Shown one piece after another: positions 39,067 to 50,906 of a stretch of DNA of 64,000 nucleotides. The notes beneath the pieces were generated by a model, which was not told where the DNA came from, searched no databases, and was given only the letters and a program-made list of their open reading frames with translations. Both the position numbers and the translations under genes were made by a program. The stretch lies in the NCBI RefSeq assembly GCF_000247815.1, contig NC_021674.1:29886901-29950900 (forward strand), read 5' to 3'. The DNA is from Ficedula albicollis (Eukaryota > Chordata > Aves > Passeriformes > Muscicapidae). Each line of letters opens with the position of its first letter. Position 1 is the stretch's first letter.

Positions 39067-41590
39067 AGTAAGCTGGGAAAAACATTACCAATTATTTGAT
39101 AATAATCATGATGGGAAGCAGTCCGTTACAACAAAACCTTAAAGACGTGGTGATGAGAAAAAGTGAGTGCATTACTTTCTGCATTATCAACTCTACAAAA
39201 CTTCCAACAGCATGTTCCAGTGCTCCATACTTTTATCTCCTGAGGAAGCTACAGTAGCAAGTAGCACTGTGGTGCCTCTGATACTGCATTTGCCCTCTGT
39301 GTCCAAGAAATCCACCTGGTGTCTGATCAACCCCGCATTTCCGTAAAAGTTGTCGTGAAGAGGCTTAATGAATAAATTACACTCAAATATGGATTGCATC
39401 ATAAATTTTACCTTCATGGTGTGGACAGAGGAGGAGCACTACTTTAAAAACCACCGAGTGTCAGTTTTTCCCTGGATGAGTGGGTGTGGGTTTTGGGGTA
39501 AGGTTTTAGGATATGTCGCAATCTCTTTGTCAGTTGTGTGGGCTGGGCAGATGAAGCGGCTGGTCTGAAAGCCATAAACATCATCTGTGGAGAGAGCTTA
39601 AACAACCTCACCCCACACATGCTGATATCTGAGCAGCTAAAGAAGAGATAATGAAAAGAATAAAGGACCTAAAAAGCTTATTGGTTGTATACTGGCATTC
39701 TAAATATTTTTGTTGTCTTTGTATTACCTCATATGAATACAGAGCCACATTCTGTGGACCAGACTTTTCTGGTAGCTCCAAGAATTGCATAATTTAATTT
39801 TCACCAAATCCATCCCTGCCTTCCTTCAAAGGAGGCCCTTCCCAGCACTTTAATGTTTCTTAAAATATCCCTATATAAGATCAGAATTAGATATTTTGAA
39901 AGAGATGGGAACTGAAGGTGAGAGGCTTTGTCAAGAGATGCCTTCTCTTCTCTTTATTGCCATGATTTTGACCTTTTAGAAAGAAGCATGAATGCACAAA
40001 GGAATCTGCAATAAAAGGCTGTAAGGAGCTTTTCTGCCTCATGCTACTTTTCACCTGGTAAAGCTGGATAGTCTCAAGTTCATGTGGCTTATGAAATCAC
40101 TGCCACAACTAACACACAAAACACAAAAGACAAGACCGATGCCTGGCAGCCACCTTTAATTCCAGTAGATTTAATAAAAGGTAGCAACATCTGAATTATT
40201 CTAAATACATGCCCCAATCATATATATCTCTTTTTTTTTTGGAAGAGGCAGAAAAGCCCTACAGTGTTTTTTTGATAGTAGGATTCAGAAAACAAGAGGG
40301 CACAAAGAAGAAAACTTGAATGGAAATAAAAAAATCCTTTCACCTATGTACAGATGAGCAGCTTTTGGGTTTTAGTATTTGTTGTTAAATTCAAAGGAAG
40401 ATAGGGTGCCCATCTCTTGACTTGCTACAAAATCCAGCATTATCAGGTACTGACCACAGGTAAGGAAAGTTGTGCTGCTTTGCTCTCTGTTGCAGTTGAA
40501 TAATAGAGGTGAGGTTTTCTTTCACTCAATAACTTAATTTATTAATGGTGTTATGCACTGAAACTGTGTGTAAGGCTGTCAAGTTTGAGAAGACAGGAGA
40601 CTTGAAAGGAAAATATGCAAATATGATGGAAGGAAGAAATAACAAAACCTCTCAGCGACATTGCTGGCAATAGTTCATTAAGGCAGTAGAAACATCTGAA
40701 GGAGATCAGATCTCAGAGGCAGACACCTCATAAGATAAGAAGGAGGTTAGCTCACATGCACCTTGTGACTTTGCTAGAGCCAGAACAGAACATGCATATG
40801 GCCAGGGAAGGTAGTCTGGAAGCAGAAGGAGCATCTTTTGGGGCACACAGAAGCATAGAGGAGCTTTACCATAGCTTGACAAAATCTGACTCTGGAGAGA
40901 AAATGGGCAACTAGGTTCATAAATACATGAGTATGGAGACTGGTCAATGGGAGTGACAGCTTGGGGAATTAAAATTGTTTCCTGCTGCTGTGACACTTAC
41001 AAGCAAAATCGGGCCTTTCAGTCATTTTATAAAGCCATCCAAATCAAGCATGGAAGATAAAGTATTTTCCCAGCCCTAAAGTAGCTCAACTTCAGCTGGT
41101 TAAAATGCTTCCCCCAACTTCAGACCATCTATAAAATTTTGCAGTTAAAATAAACAAATTCTTCCCTGTCTGTCTCTCATATAGGAGATAAAAATCCTTT
41201 GTCTGCTTGTTTAAAAATGCAAGTAAAGCTGCAAATATGTCTTTCCTCTGAAATAGGCAGAGACATTCTTTTATATTCTTTAGTTCATGGCCAGGTTTTA
41301 TTCATTTGTGTCCTTCTCAGCAGCACTCACCCTGAGAATAGAACAGAGGCCTTTCTTACCATGAAGTGCTCCTGAGGACAACAATTTCCTTTTCCCTGGG
41401 AGTCACACAGTGTCTGTGCCAGTACAAATACCCTGAATGGATGAAGATATGAGTACCACTCTTTTCCTCTCTGAGCAACACTAACCTTTCCTGGGCTGCC
41501 CCTTAGAGATGTGCTGGCATTGCTGGTTTGGTCATTCCCAGGAGTGATTGATCATGAGATGGTAGAGCTCAGAGGGTCTTTTACTGCCTG
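39067..41590. other. Intergenic, nothing recognised
   Basis: About 2.5 kb of single-copy AT-rich DNA without recognisable genes. Confidence 0.55.
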
Positions 41591-41752
41591 GCCTAAGGCT
41601 GGATGTCTGATACCTGAAGCTAAAAAATTTCACAGGCTCAGTTGTGATTTGTCCTTTGACTCCTGCTAAGTGCCTAAGGCTGGATGTCTGATACCTGAAG
41701 CTAGAAAATTTCACAGGCTCAGTTGTGATTTGTACTTTGACTCCTGCTAAGT
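41591..41752. repeat. Tandem duplication, 2 x 81 bp
   Basis: Unit 41591-41671 is repeated at 41672-41752 with two substitutions (ctaaaa/ctagaa and gtccttt/gtacttt). Confidence 0.95.
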
Positions 41753-42941
41753 GCACTTACTTGTAACAGGCTCTGTAAACATTGCAGAGGCTTCTGCTGC
41801 CCCTTGCCAGGGCAGTCCCTCTGTCCCTGCCTGGACCTTCAGGAATGAAAAGGAGCAATATTTCCTTGGAAGCACCAGGAAATGTGTCCTGTAGACACTG
41901 TGCAGGCTAGGTTCATCCTGGTTGAGGCTGTTTTGCAAAGCTACCTCTGCTCTCATATAAAAGCTGAGCAGAGGAACAAGCTCCTCAGGACCTGTTTGGA
42001 CAGGTTGGAATGGGAGGAGTTGCATAAAGGCATCTTCAGCTAAACTGGTCTCAATCTGCAGCCATTCTGCAATGATGGGAGGATGTGGGGATGTAGGAAG
42101 CATGCCCTGGTGAGAACTGGGGAACAGAGCAGTTAGTTCAGAGGGCAGAGAAAATACCCTTGCCATGAACTGTCTGATTTTGGGGGTGTGTGGCAAAACT
42201 GTACCAGAGGTGAGAACACAGCACAGATGTGGGGGCTTGCTGCTGTTGCAGTTGTTGTTGTTGTTGTTGTTGTAGATTGTAGAATTGGTCATTGAGTTAC
42301 TGAGTTCATCTATCCCTGCTTTCAGACACAGGTTGTGCAACCCAAAAGTCAGTGGGAGTCTGCCCAGGCAGAAGCTGTGCTGCAGCAGTGTGAGGTGAGG
42401 GAGACAACTGAGAATGGCAGATCAGTGCCAGGGCTGCTCCTTTTATGGCCACTAAATGTCTGTAGTGTGTTTCTTGGTGTACGGTTTACGGTAAGAAGCT
42501 TCAGGTGCTGTGTTCCTGCTCTGCTGTATATCAAATGCTATTGCTGAGGCTGCACTGGGACTGGGCCAGAAGGAGGTAGGTAGCTGGGATTCATTCAAAT
42601 GCTGAGCATTTGACTAGCCAACCCTGATATGGTCTGCAAAACTGCTGTGAAAAAGCCCTCTCTTTCCAGGGGCTGGCAAAGGTGGCAAACACGATGCGGG
42701 AAGCCTCATCCCACAGCTGGCAGCACATCCCTCCACAGTGGGGTAAACAGGGCAGGGTGCTCTCAGCATGGGGTCCCAGAAGAGATTTAACTTAGCCAAG
42801 CACAGACAACTTTTTATATCAGGCCCTGATTTAGTTTTTGTTTCTTGGGATGAGAACATCTAATGGGAAAGCTCCTGTTTGCCAGGAAGAAACCTGAACT
42901 ACATCTGGACTAAGATGTGATGCTGGCTGCCTGTCTGTGAG
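41753..42941. other. Intergenic; holds the longest unexplained open frame
   Basis: A minus-strand frame at 41747-42340 (197 codons) begins near a (GTT)n microsatellite, which it reads as poly-asparagine, and ends beside the 81-bp duplication. I recognise no domain, signal peptide or family. It is probably chance but is the longest open frame outside KCNK5 and the homopolymer. Confidence 0.45.
42251..42273. repeat. (GTT)n microsatellite
   Basis: Seven to eight GTT units preceded by imperfect ctgttg units. Confidence 0.95.
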
Positions 42942-43015
42942 TGGTACCTGTGCACAGCTTGAACAGCACCTATTTACATGGTACCTGTGCACAGCTTGAA
43001 CAGCACCAATTTACA
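42942..43015. repeat. Tandem duplication, 2 x 37 bp
   Basis: Unit 42942-42978 is repeated at 42979-43015 with one substitution (cctatt/ccaatt). It is the shortest of the young pairs. Confidence 0.95.
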
Positions 43016-43358
43016 TTTCCACAGGTTATTTTTCCTCTCTCTAGAACACACTACCACTGGCAATCATCCACTAGCACTGATTCTTTGGGGGCTTAGCTAC
43101 AGTGAATCATTCTCAGAGAACTTGCCATGTTTTTGATTGCTGGAACATTGCTTTTCTGCACTATGGGATTTTTAAAGTGAAAATATTTTCAGCTTTCCCA
43201 AACCCACAAAAATACTGTTTATCAGTGCCCTAGAGATCAGTGTTTAAACCAAACAATTTAGTGCAATGAGGAGAGTGTTTTGACTTATGGGAAACAAATT
43301 TTAAAGGCAAACAAGTTGCTTTATAAATACACACATACCTACACACATATCCATACAG

Positions 43359-43380
43359 ATATATATATATATATATATAT
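43359..43380. repeat. (AT)n microsatellite
   Basis: About eleven AT units following a short CA-rich stretch. Confidence 0.95.
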
Positions 43381-43691
43381 TTATGAAAGACAGAAATGTA
43401 GATGGTTCAGGCAGCTCTAAAACTCTGAAGCTATGTCTTAAAATATACATTTTATAGATGTGATAGTACAAGGTTTTCATGGTCGATTACTATGAGCTGA
43501 CTTTTTATAAATAATGTTTTGCGGCCTAAATAAAACGTATTTGTTTCCTGTTTCAAGCATCTGCCAAATAATTCTGATTCCTGGGAGACTACAAAAGTGA
43601 TAGGCTTCATCTAGCCCTTCAGATATTCTGCTACCAGACTGTAGAGTTGCATTAAATGTTGGGGGTTTTTTGTTTCTCACTTTTAAACACT

Positions 43692-44027
43692 GAATTATCT
43701 CCTTCATATTTTTTGAGCTTTGTCTATGCAATCCTTATGCTTTTTTTACCACTGTAAATTATTCTATAGATCATCCTTCAAAAATATCAAAGCTGTCTCA
43801 GCATTAGTTTTGAACAACTGTCTTTTACTTCATGGTACAGCTTGAGTTGCCTTTGTTTTACGTAGAGAATTATCTCCTTCATATTTTTTGAGCTTTGTCT
43901 ATGCAATCCTTATGCTTTTTTTACCACTGTAAATTATTCTATAGATCATCCTTCAAAAATATCAAAGCTGTCTCAGCATTAGTTTTGAACAACTGTCTTT
44001 TACTTCATGGTACAGCTTGAGTTGCCT
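43692..44027. repeat. Tandem duplication, unit 175 bp
   Basis: Unit 43692-43866 is repeated from 43867. The second copy matches without visible mismatch for about 160 bp (to about 44027) and lacks the last bases of unit 1 (ttgttttacgta), so it is slightly truncated. Confidence 0.95.
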
Positions 44028-46639
44028 CTAGGATCTTATGATGAGAGTCATGCAGTCTCTGGTCTTTTCATGCTATTTTAAAATTCTAAATATCTGTGTC
44101 TTATGTAAGGAAAAAAAGAAGCTGGTACACGACACAGTCTGCCATGAACCCACCTAGGGATATGCAATGAGCACACAGCCCTCTGCACCAATGGTCGCAG
44201 CTTTGAGTTGGAGCAATAAAGCATGTTCAAATTACTGTTTAAATTCTTGAATTGTCAAGCTAAGAGACATTAATTAAAACATCATAAACCATGGCTCTTG
44301 AAAAGGAAATGGAGAAGGCACTGGCTTCTTGTTTTTACAGCAAATGTAATACAGTGCGCTTGTGATGAAGCTTTCTGACCACAGCAAATTCCCAGAGGGA
44401 AGATTCTTCAAACATAGCAACCACAAAATGACAGAAAGTAGGGATAGTCTAGTCTGCATTTTAAAAACGTCTCCAGAAGTTAATGGCCACATTTAAATCT
44501 AATGTTATTGGAAATGACTAAAAATTGTATGCATGAGCTTGGATGAATGTACTGGCTTGTTTGGAAAATGTTGAAGAAGAATGGATGCTCTGTGGTGTGA
44601 GGTTGGATTAATACAGGATAATTACTTCAATGTATATATCAAATGACAGGTTATTTGTTTGCTTGTCTTTACTTTTATTGGAATTTTGTGATGCTCTAGT
44701 GGGAGGTGCATGGGCTGCTACAAGCTTTTCTCTGATGTTCACCTTATGGAGGTGGGCTGGGATGCTGTGAGAATTATTCAGCATCTGCAATTATCTAAAA
44801 TCTAAAATCTTTCTCTTGTGGCTGTCTTGTCATTCTCCCATTCTGCAAAATGAAAGCAATTTTATGTAATTCCCCATTTTGTGAGGGACTGTGATTCAGG
44901 GAAATCACCACGTAGGACTTGCCTTTCCTTAACAGCAATTTTAAAATTGCTTTGCCCATTGTGATAAATTATGTGTCTCTGCAGAGATATGAAGGCACAG
45001 GAGTGTGGAGTGAAACAGCTGTATAAAGTCACCCCAAGAAGCCTGACTTCCTTTTCTGTGTGGTAACAATTATACAATAACCTGTCAAAATAAAATGCAG
45101 GTTGAGAATAAAATAAGCTATAAGAGCATAGGTGAAATCTGCATATACCACAAACCTAACCATATTTTAAGCAGCCTGTAGATCCCACAGGCTGCAGGTG
45201 AAATATCTTAGGGTCAGTGGTGAATGAATTTTTTAAATTTTATTTTTATGGTCTTCTGGGGTTTCTCTACTTTTTGGGGAGTTTTAATGTTGCTTGTTGC
45301 TGCTGTTTCAATTTGGTGTTTTTTTTGCCTTTATCCCCCTCCTGCAGAGCAGCTCTTTTTTGGTAACAGAAGGAACAAGACTCTTTACTAAATGCACTGA
45401 ATTCTCCTATGACAACTCTTGTTATTGTTTTAAATCACTTGGAAAATTTTCAAACAAAATCAGACAATATATTAGAAAAATAATTTAGAATAGGTAGCAT
45501 GCTTGCACTTTTCCAAAAGAAAAGAACTAGACAGAATTTAGGTACTTTGTGATGCTTGATAAAAGTGGTGTGCATACATGCCAATACATCCCAGTAGGGT
45601 TGCAAAGGAGCAAAAAGGAGGCTGAAGGCAGCTCCTTCAGAAGGGTACATACATTTTTAAAAGAGACAAATTGGACTTCTGTTCTGCCAGAAAAATCAGC
45701 AGCTGAAATTATTTTTGTCTCTTGTCCTGAACTTTTCAGCTATATTTTGAATCTTTTCACTGTTTCCTCCTTGAATATGGCATTTTTTTTTTGTTCCTGC
45801 TTGCTTTCTATCCAGGTCCAACCAATCTGTACTCCAGGTCACATCTGTACTAGCAACTTCCATGAGAGCTCACATTTCATGAGAAATGACCCAGCCCAGG
45901 GTAGAAGTGGTAAAAATGTTTTCATTCCCTGATTCTTAGACATTACTATTCCTGGAGCTCTGGCTAATGGATGGTATGGAAACACCTCGTATTTGTAGAC
46001 TACTATTCTTAGCTGACTTTTGGAATACGAGTATGGTTTTTAAAATAAACTTTCAGCTAAGCACATGTGCCTATTACAACAGGACAGAGCAAGATAACCT
46101 TGCATGAAGTTGCTATGTCACCCTGCTCTTAAGCTGTAAATTCTTTTGATATGATCAGTTATTTCTCCCAGTCATCATGAGGACTTATTTATTAATGGTA
46201 TTTCCTAATAGGAGTTATTTATGTGTGATACCGTGGATTGAGAATAAATAATTGCATCTTTTCCATATCTCTCAATTTACTTCTGGTGTGAGATTAGCAG
46301 TTTCAAGGCACATTCAAAGGTTATAGAGCAGTTCTTGGCTTTACAAGAACAAAATGTCATGGAAATGCCACCTCTCAGCTCCATGTCCATCAGCAATAGC
46401 AAATATTTGATCAGTGTGTACTTTCCATTCAGCTCAGCATCCTTGGGCTGGTTTGGCACATCTGCTTTTTGGAGAAGTCTTACATTTGTGATGACATGAT
46501 CACAGAAGGGTCAAGGGGACCCTCCATCAGTATTTCAGCAAGATTGTTTAGATAACAAAACAAGGGGAAGACATGGGTAGGCTTCAATGAAACACATAAA
46601 GACAAGAGGCCATTACTACTTAATAGATGTTTTAAAAAG
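44028..46639. other. Intergenic, nothing recognised
   Basis: AT-rich with chance frames up to 127 codons (45549-45932, +), none recognisable. Confidence 0.55.
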
Positions 46640-46815
46640 TATTTTTAAAGAAGTTTTTTGCATTGAGAGTGGTAAAACACTGGAACAGGTTGCCCAGAGA
46701 GGTGGTAGATGTCCCATGCCTGAAAACATTCAAGACCAGGCCTTGAAGATGTCCCTGGTCACAGCAGGGAGGCTGCACAAGATGACCTTCAAATGTCTTG
46801 TCAAACTCTATAATC
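46640..46815 (+). mobile_element. CR1 LINE 3' region fragment
   Basis: Ordered matches to CR1 include 'gagagtggtaaaacactgga', 'acaggttgcccagagaggtg', 'gtagatgtcccatgcctgaa' and 'aacattcaagaccaggcctt'. The extreme 3' tail is decayed (tcaaactctataatc), so this is an older copy. Confidence 0.88.
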
Positions 46816-49155
46816 GTCTTGATCACTCCACCTTTGTGATTTCCTCTGGATTTGTACAAAAATAAAGACATCCCAAGTCCTGATCCTCACTTTTCCCCCC
46901 ACATTTTTAAATCATTTTATCTTTGGAGCAGCCAAGCCATAGCTCTTTAGTAATGTTGGTGTTGTCCCCACATTGGTGCTCTGGCCAAGGGGTGCCAGAG
47001 GGCTGTAGAGTTGTAGCTCTGCAGGTCCTCAGCTGTGAGGAATGGCACAGCAAGAACCACTGGATTTGAATTTGCCCATTTGCTTTTGAGCACAGCTGTT
47101 CAAGACCCACCAGGAAACCCCATCACCTCCTGCCTGTGAACTACCCTGAGCTCCTTCCACCAGCTCCCAAAGATACAGGGCATGCATCTAATGGCTCCCC
47201 ACTAAAATCTGCAGAGAAGAACATGAAAAGAAAAAAACACTTAGTGGGAGGCCTTCTGTAGGAATTTTGCAGGCTCTTCTTGCTGGAAAGCCAAAGGAAA
47301 CCTAAGCATAAGCGAAAATTAAGGCAGTTGCTGTTCACCCCAAATATGGGCAAAAAATAGGAGCAGCTATATTACATGCTATTGCCTTGAAGGAAGAGAA
47401 AAAGACTTACTCTTTTAAATCTGTGCAGAGAAATGGAACTCCAGGGGGGAAGCACTGATAACAATCTGCTAAAAATCCAAGATTAGAGTCCAGACAAAGT
47501 AGACTTTTTCTTGTTCTCTAACAAGAAACTTATTATCTCACACAGCTCATTCAAAAAAGCTTCTGACCAGGTAATTAGAGTCCAAAACTCTGCTTTCAAG
47601 GTTTTGTCATATATTACTCCCTGTTTGTTTTTTATCGTGCAAGCTCAGACACTCCAGTGATAAACTATTTGCTCCGTGGCCTTGCTGTGGTACATGGAAA
47701 ACTTTCCATGACTGTATTGCTGTGGAACAGAAATAGCTAGGCATGTCTCAGGCAGCTTTTGAAACCCAGTTTGGATCCTGATGAAAAGAGGGATTGTTCA
47801 GAAGCTCATCACTGTCCCATACAACTTGTTTCTCTTTAAATGTGTTATGTGAAAGAGCGTGAAACCCTGGGAAGAGATTTTATTTTATATTCTCTCAATA
47901 GCTTTGAGAGGTGCAGAAAGCTGAGCATTTACTGAAAAATATTTCTGTCACAAATTTTCTTTTTTTTTTTCAATGCAGTAATGTAGTGGACAGAGATATC
48001 TTCCCCATTTCTCAGGAATTATATTAATATTTCTCCATTAATTTTACCCTTACGTAGTGAGAAATTGAGTGTTTACCTGGTTTTCCTTCTGGAGTTTTCT
48101 ATAGGCAAGATTTCCTGCTAGTCCATAGTGAGTCCAGGTGCTGGTATTTCAGATAAAGACATATGAGAGGAGAAATCACTATTTTCTGCCTCAGTTGCTA
48201 ACTGCTGTAATGATCCGACTTCATTCTTCCCTCTGTTCAAAATTAATTTCTTGGGTGAGCCACCTCACTGTATCATGCTACTTTTCCTTCTTTGAAGGAC
48301 TCCTTCAATTTCCACCATCTCCCCCTTTTTGTTTCACTGGGGCATGACCTGCAGTGCTAAAAAAATAACAAGTGGTTACAACTAATGGATAACTGACTCT
48401 ATCAGACTTACTAATGATTGTATAAGGTTACTCCTTGTTCTCCTGGCAACTAAAATTGGCACTAAAATAGTTATCCTTGGGGTTTTAAGAAATAATCCTT
48501 TGTGTTTTATATTTGAGGGCAAGAACACTCATTACTTAACTTTTCTTCCTCCAGATCACGCTGAAATTTCTCAGGCCTTTTTTGTCATTTCAAAAGGCAT
48601 AATGATGTTTCTTATTGGGCTGATTAATCCTAGCTGGGCCAGTAAGCCATACAGGAAATTCTGTTTATATTTGGAAGGTTTTTCTAAATGGTTTTGTTTG
48701 TTTATTTATTAAAGTTAGTAACTTAATTTTTCCTCCTCTACAGATGCATCTAGTGAGTTGCAAGAAAATATTAATTTTAGAAATGAACTGTAGTCACTAA
48801 AAGGCCTTGGGGAAAAAAACCGAACCACTCTGCGGTTGGTGAGAAAATGTGGAAATTTACACCTTCAAGGAGTGGTCATAAAAATCCTTCTGGATTTGGG
48901 TTTCCACATGGCCTAGATGCTAGTTTTGTAGTAAATCTAGTAATAGAGTCCCCATTAGCAGCCTCAGTAGGTACAAGACTATTTAGATATCAGATACCAG
49001 ACAGCAGAAACTTCCTTCGCTGCAGATGACTTCACTCAGAAGCATTTGCAGAAATTGTCTGCATTGTGGCTCAAGATTGCTCTCAGATAAACTTGAAGGC
49101 TTGAAATTTGAGTCCTTAACTCTGTCCAAATTGCTGCAGCATTAGAGATGTAAGA
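46816..49155. other. Intergenic, nothing recognised
   Basis: No recognisable gene, RNA or transposon. Confidence 0.55.
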
Positions 49156-49359
49156 ACATTGAATTCCATTGGTCAGACAGGAAAAAGCTGAACATAGGAT
49201 ATTCCTTTATAAGGGACCTCTTCCATGTATTTGTGTGTATGGCTGTGTCCTCTGCCTACATTGAATTCCATTGGTCAGACAGGAAAAAGCTGAACATAGG
49301 ATATTCCTTTATAAGGGACCTCTTCCATGCATTTGTGTGTATGGCTGTGTCCTCTGCCT
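49156..49359. repeat. Tandem duplication, 2 x 102 bp
   Basis: Unit 49156-49257 is repeated at 49258-49359 with a single substitution (catgta/catgca). It is the last member of the duplication cluster. Confidence 0.95.
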
Positions 49360-50873
49360 TGATGGACATCTTCTTCACATGGATCCTCTTGTTCTGCCAT
49401 GCATGCACAAGTAATGTCTGTATCTATCTATTCCCTTACCCAGGGACACTGGATGTATCTGTCATCCAACTTGGACTGTTGTCCTGTATTTCATACAGTT
49501 CTGAAGCTTGCAGGCACCTCACAGCAATGTAACCCTGCCTTCAGGGCTGGAGGGACTGTAGCTCAGCTTCTGGCCCTGTGCTTTTCCATATACAGAGCTC
49601 TCACAGCCAGAGTTTCCAGAGATACCCTATCAATAGCTCAGCACCAAGTCCTATTTACAATGAACCATGGAAAGCAGAATCCTCAGCTAATACCCTTAGG
49701 GGGAAAAATACTTGAGCACTCCAGAGCCTTTGAATTGGTAACTTGAAGATCATGTTATGATGGATTCAAGGTTTCCAGCTGTGACACTGTGACCCGCTGT
49801 TTCATTTTAGTGATGTCACTTCATAGGATATAAGCAACTTAAAAAGTTTCCCAGGACATCATTATGCTGTTTAGTAAACAAATAAATTATGCCTTAACAT
49901 TGTGGCTCTGAACTCAGAACAGTTAAAATTATTTTAGCTGTGTACATATCCTGATAAAGTCTGGTTCTGTGATCCCCTCAGTCAAATCTGAGTAAACATG
50001 AGGATGCTGGTCAGGTTTGTTCCTTTCTAGCTCCTGTGGGCCTTAGCATATGGTTAGAGAAGACACAGAAGTTTAGCAGATTTGGAGACATCTGAGGGAA
50101 AAATGTGTTAGAGGATACAAGGCCTCTGCAAGGATGAGGAGGAAATCTTGCCAGTCAGATTCCAACCGAACTTTTGAGTTCTGCTTTTGGCAAACACTTT
50201 CCCTGCACAGGAGTTGCAGCAACAAGTCTCCCTTTGAATCTGGTTGTGCCTGATGAAGATAAATAAAGTAAAGCAGGGAACGGAGTGGATTTGAAATTGA
50301 AATAAGCTTTATGTAGGGCTCTTGCCCTTGTCCAGAGGAGATGTCACATGTTGCTTTTTGGAAGGTGGAGGGATTCCTAGGAAACCCAGGCTGGTGTGTC
50401 TCTGCACAGTGTTCATCACTGCTCCCTCAGGAGCTGCTGGCTGTTGTTCTGCAGGTGTTTGGGATTCATGTAAACAGTGCAGGCAGATGGCAGTGATACC
50501 CAAGGTCATCTGTGTACCTGCAGCTCTTGCTGCTAGGTCAGTATTTAGGCTTGTTTTGAGTTCATTTCTTCCACCTCTGCCATGATCAGGAAGAAAGGGT
50601 GCAGCTGGTAGTAACTTTTCATGGTCCAGCAGAGAAGCTGTGCTGAAGGAGAGAGGGAAGTGGGGCTGGAAAGAGATGCTGGCATAAGGATTAGATGGAA
50701 AAAAACGATCTGAAATGGAGTGGGTTTGGTTTGCATTCTTTAGAACAAATTGCATTTCTGGAGCATGCTAAAGGCTGGTGGGGGAAGAGGAAGGAAGGCT
50801 ACAGGAAGGCTTCATGGTGAGAGACTCTGCTTAACAATTGCCCCTCACTTATTTCACCATAAAAAAGTATAGG

Positions 50874-50906
<33 letters not shown>

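Noticed and set aside
41747..42340. Minus-strand 197-codon open frame with an asparagine run
   Set aside because: No recognised domain or homologue. The asparagines come from a (GTT)n microsatellite and the end touches a tandem duplication; probably chance.
17546..49359. CRISPR-like or satellite array interpretation of the many repeats
   Set aside because: Each unit is different, there are no spacers and mostly only two copies; the genome is that of a vertebrate.
50309..50755. Minus-strand 148-codon open frame
   Set aside because: No recognisable family; overlapping frames on the other strand and low-complexity patches.
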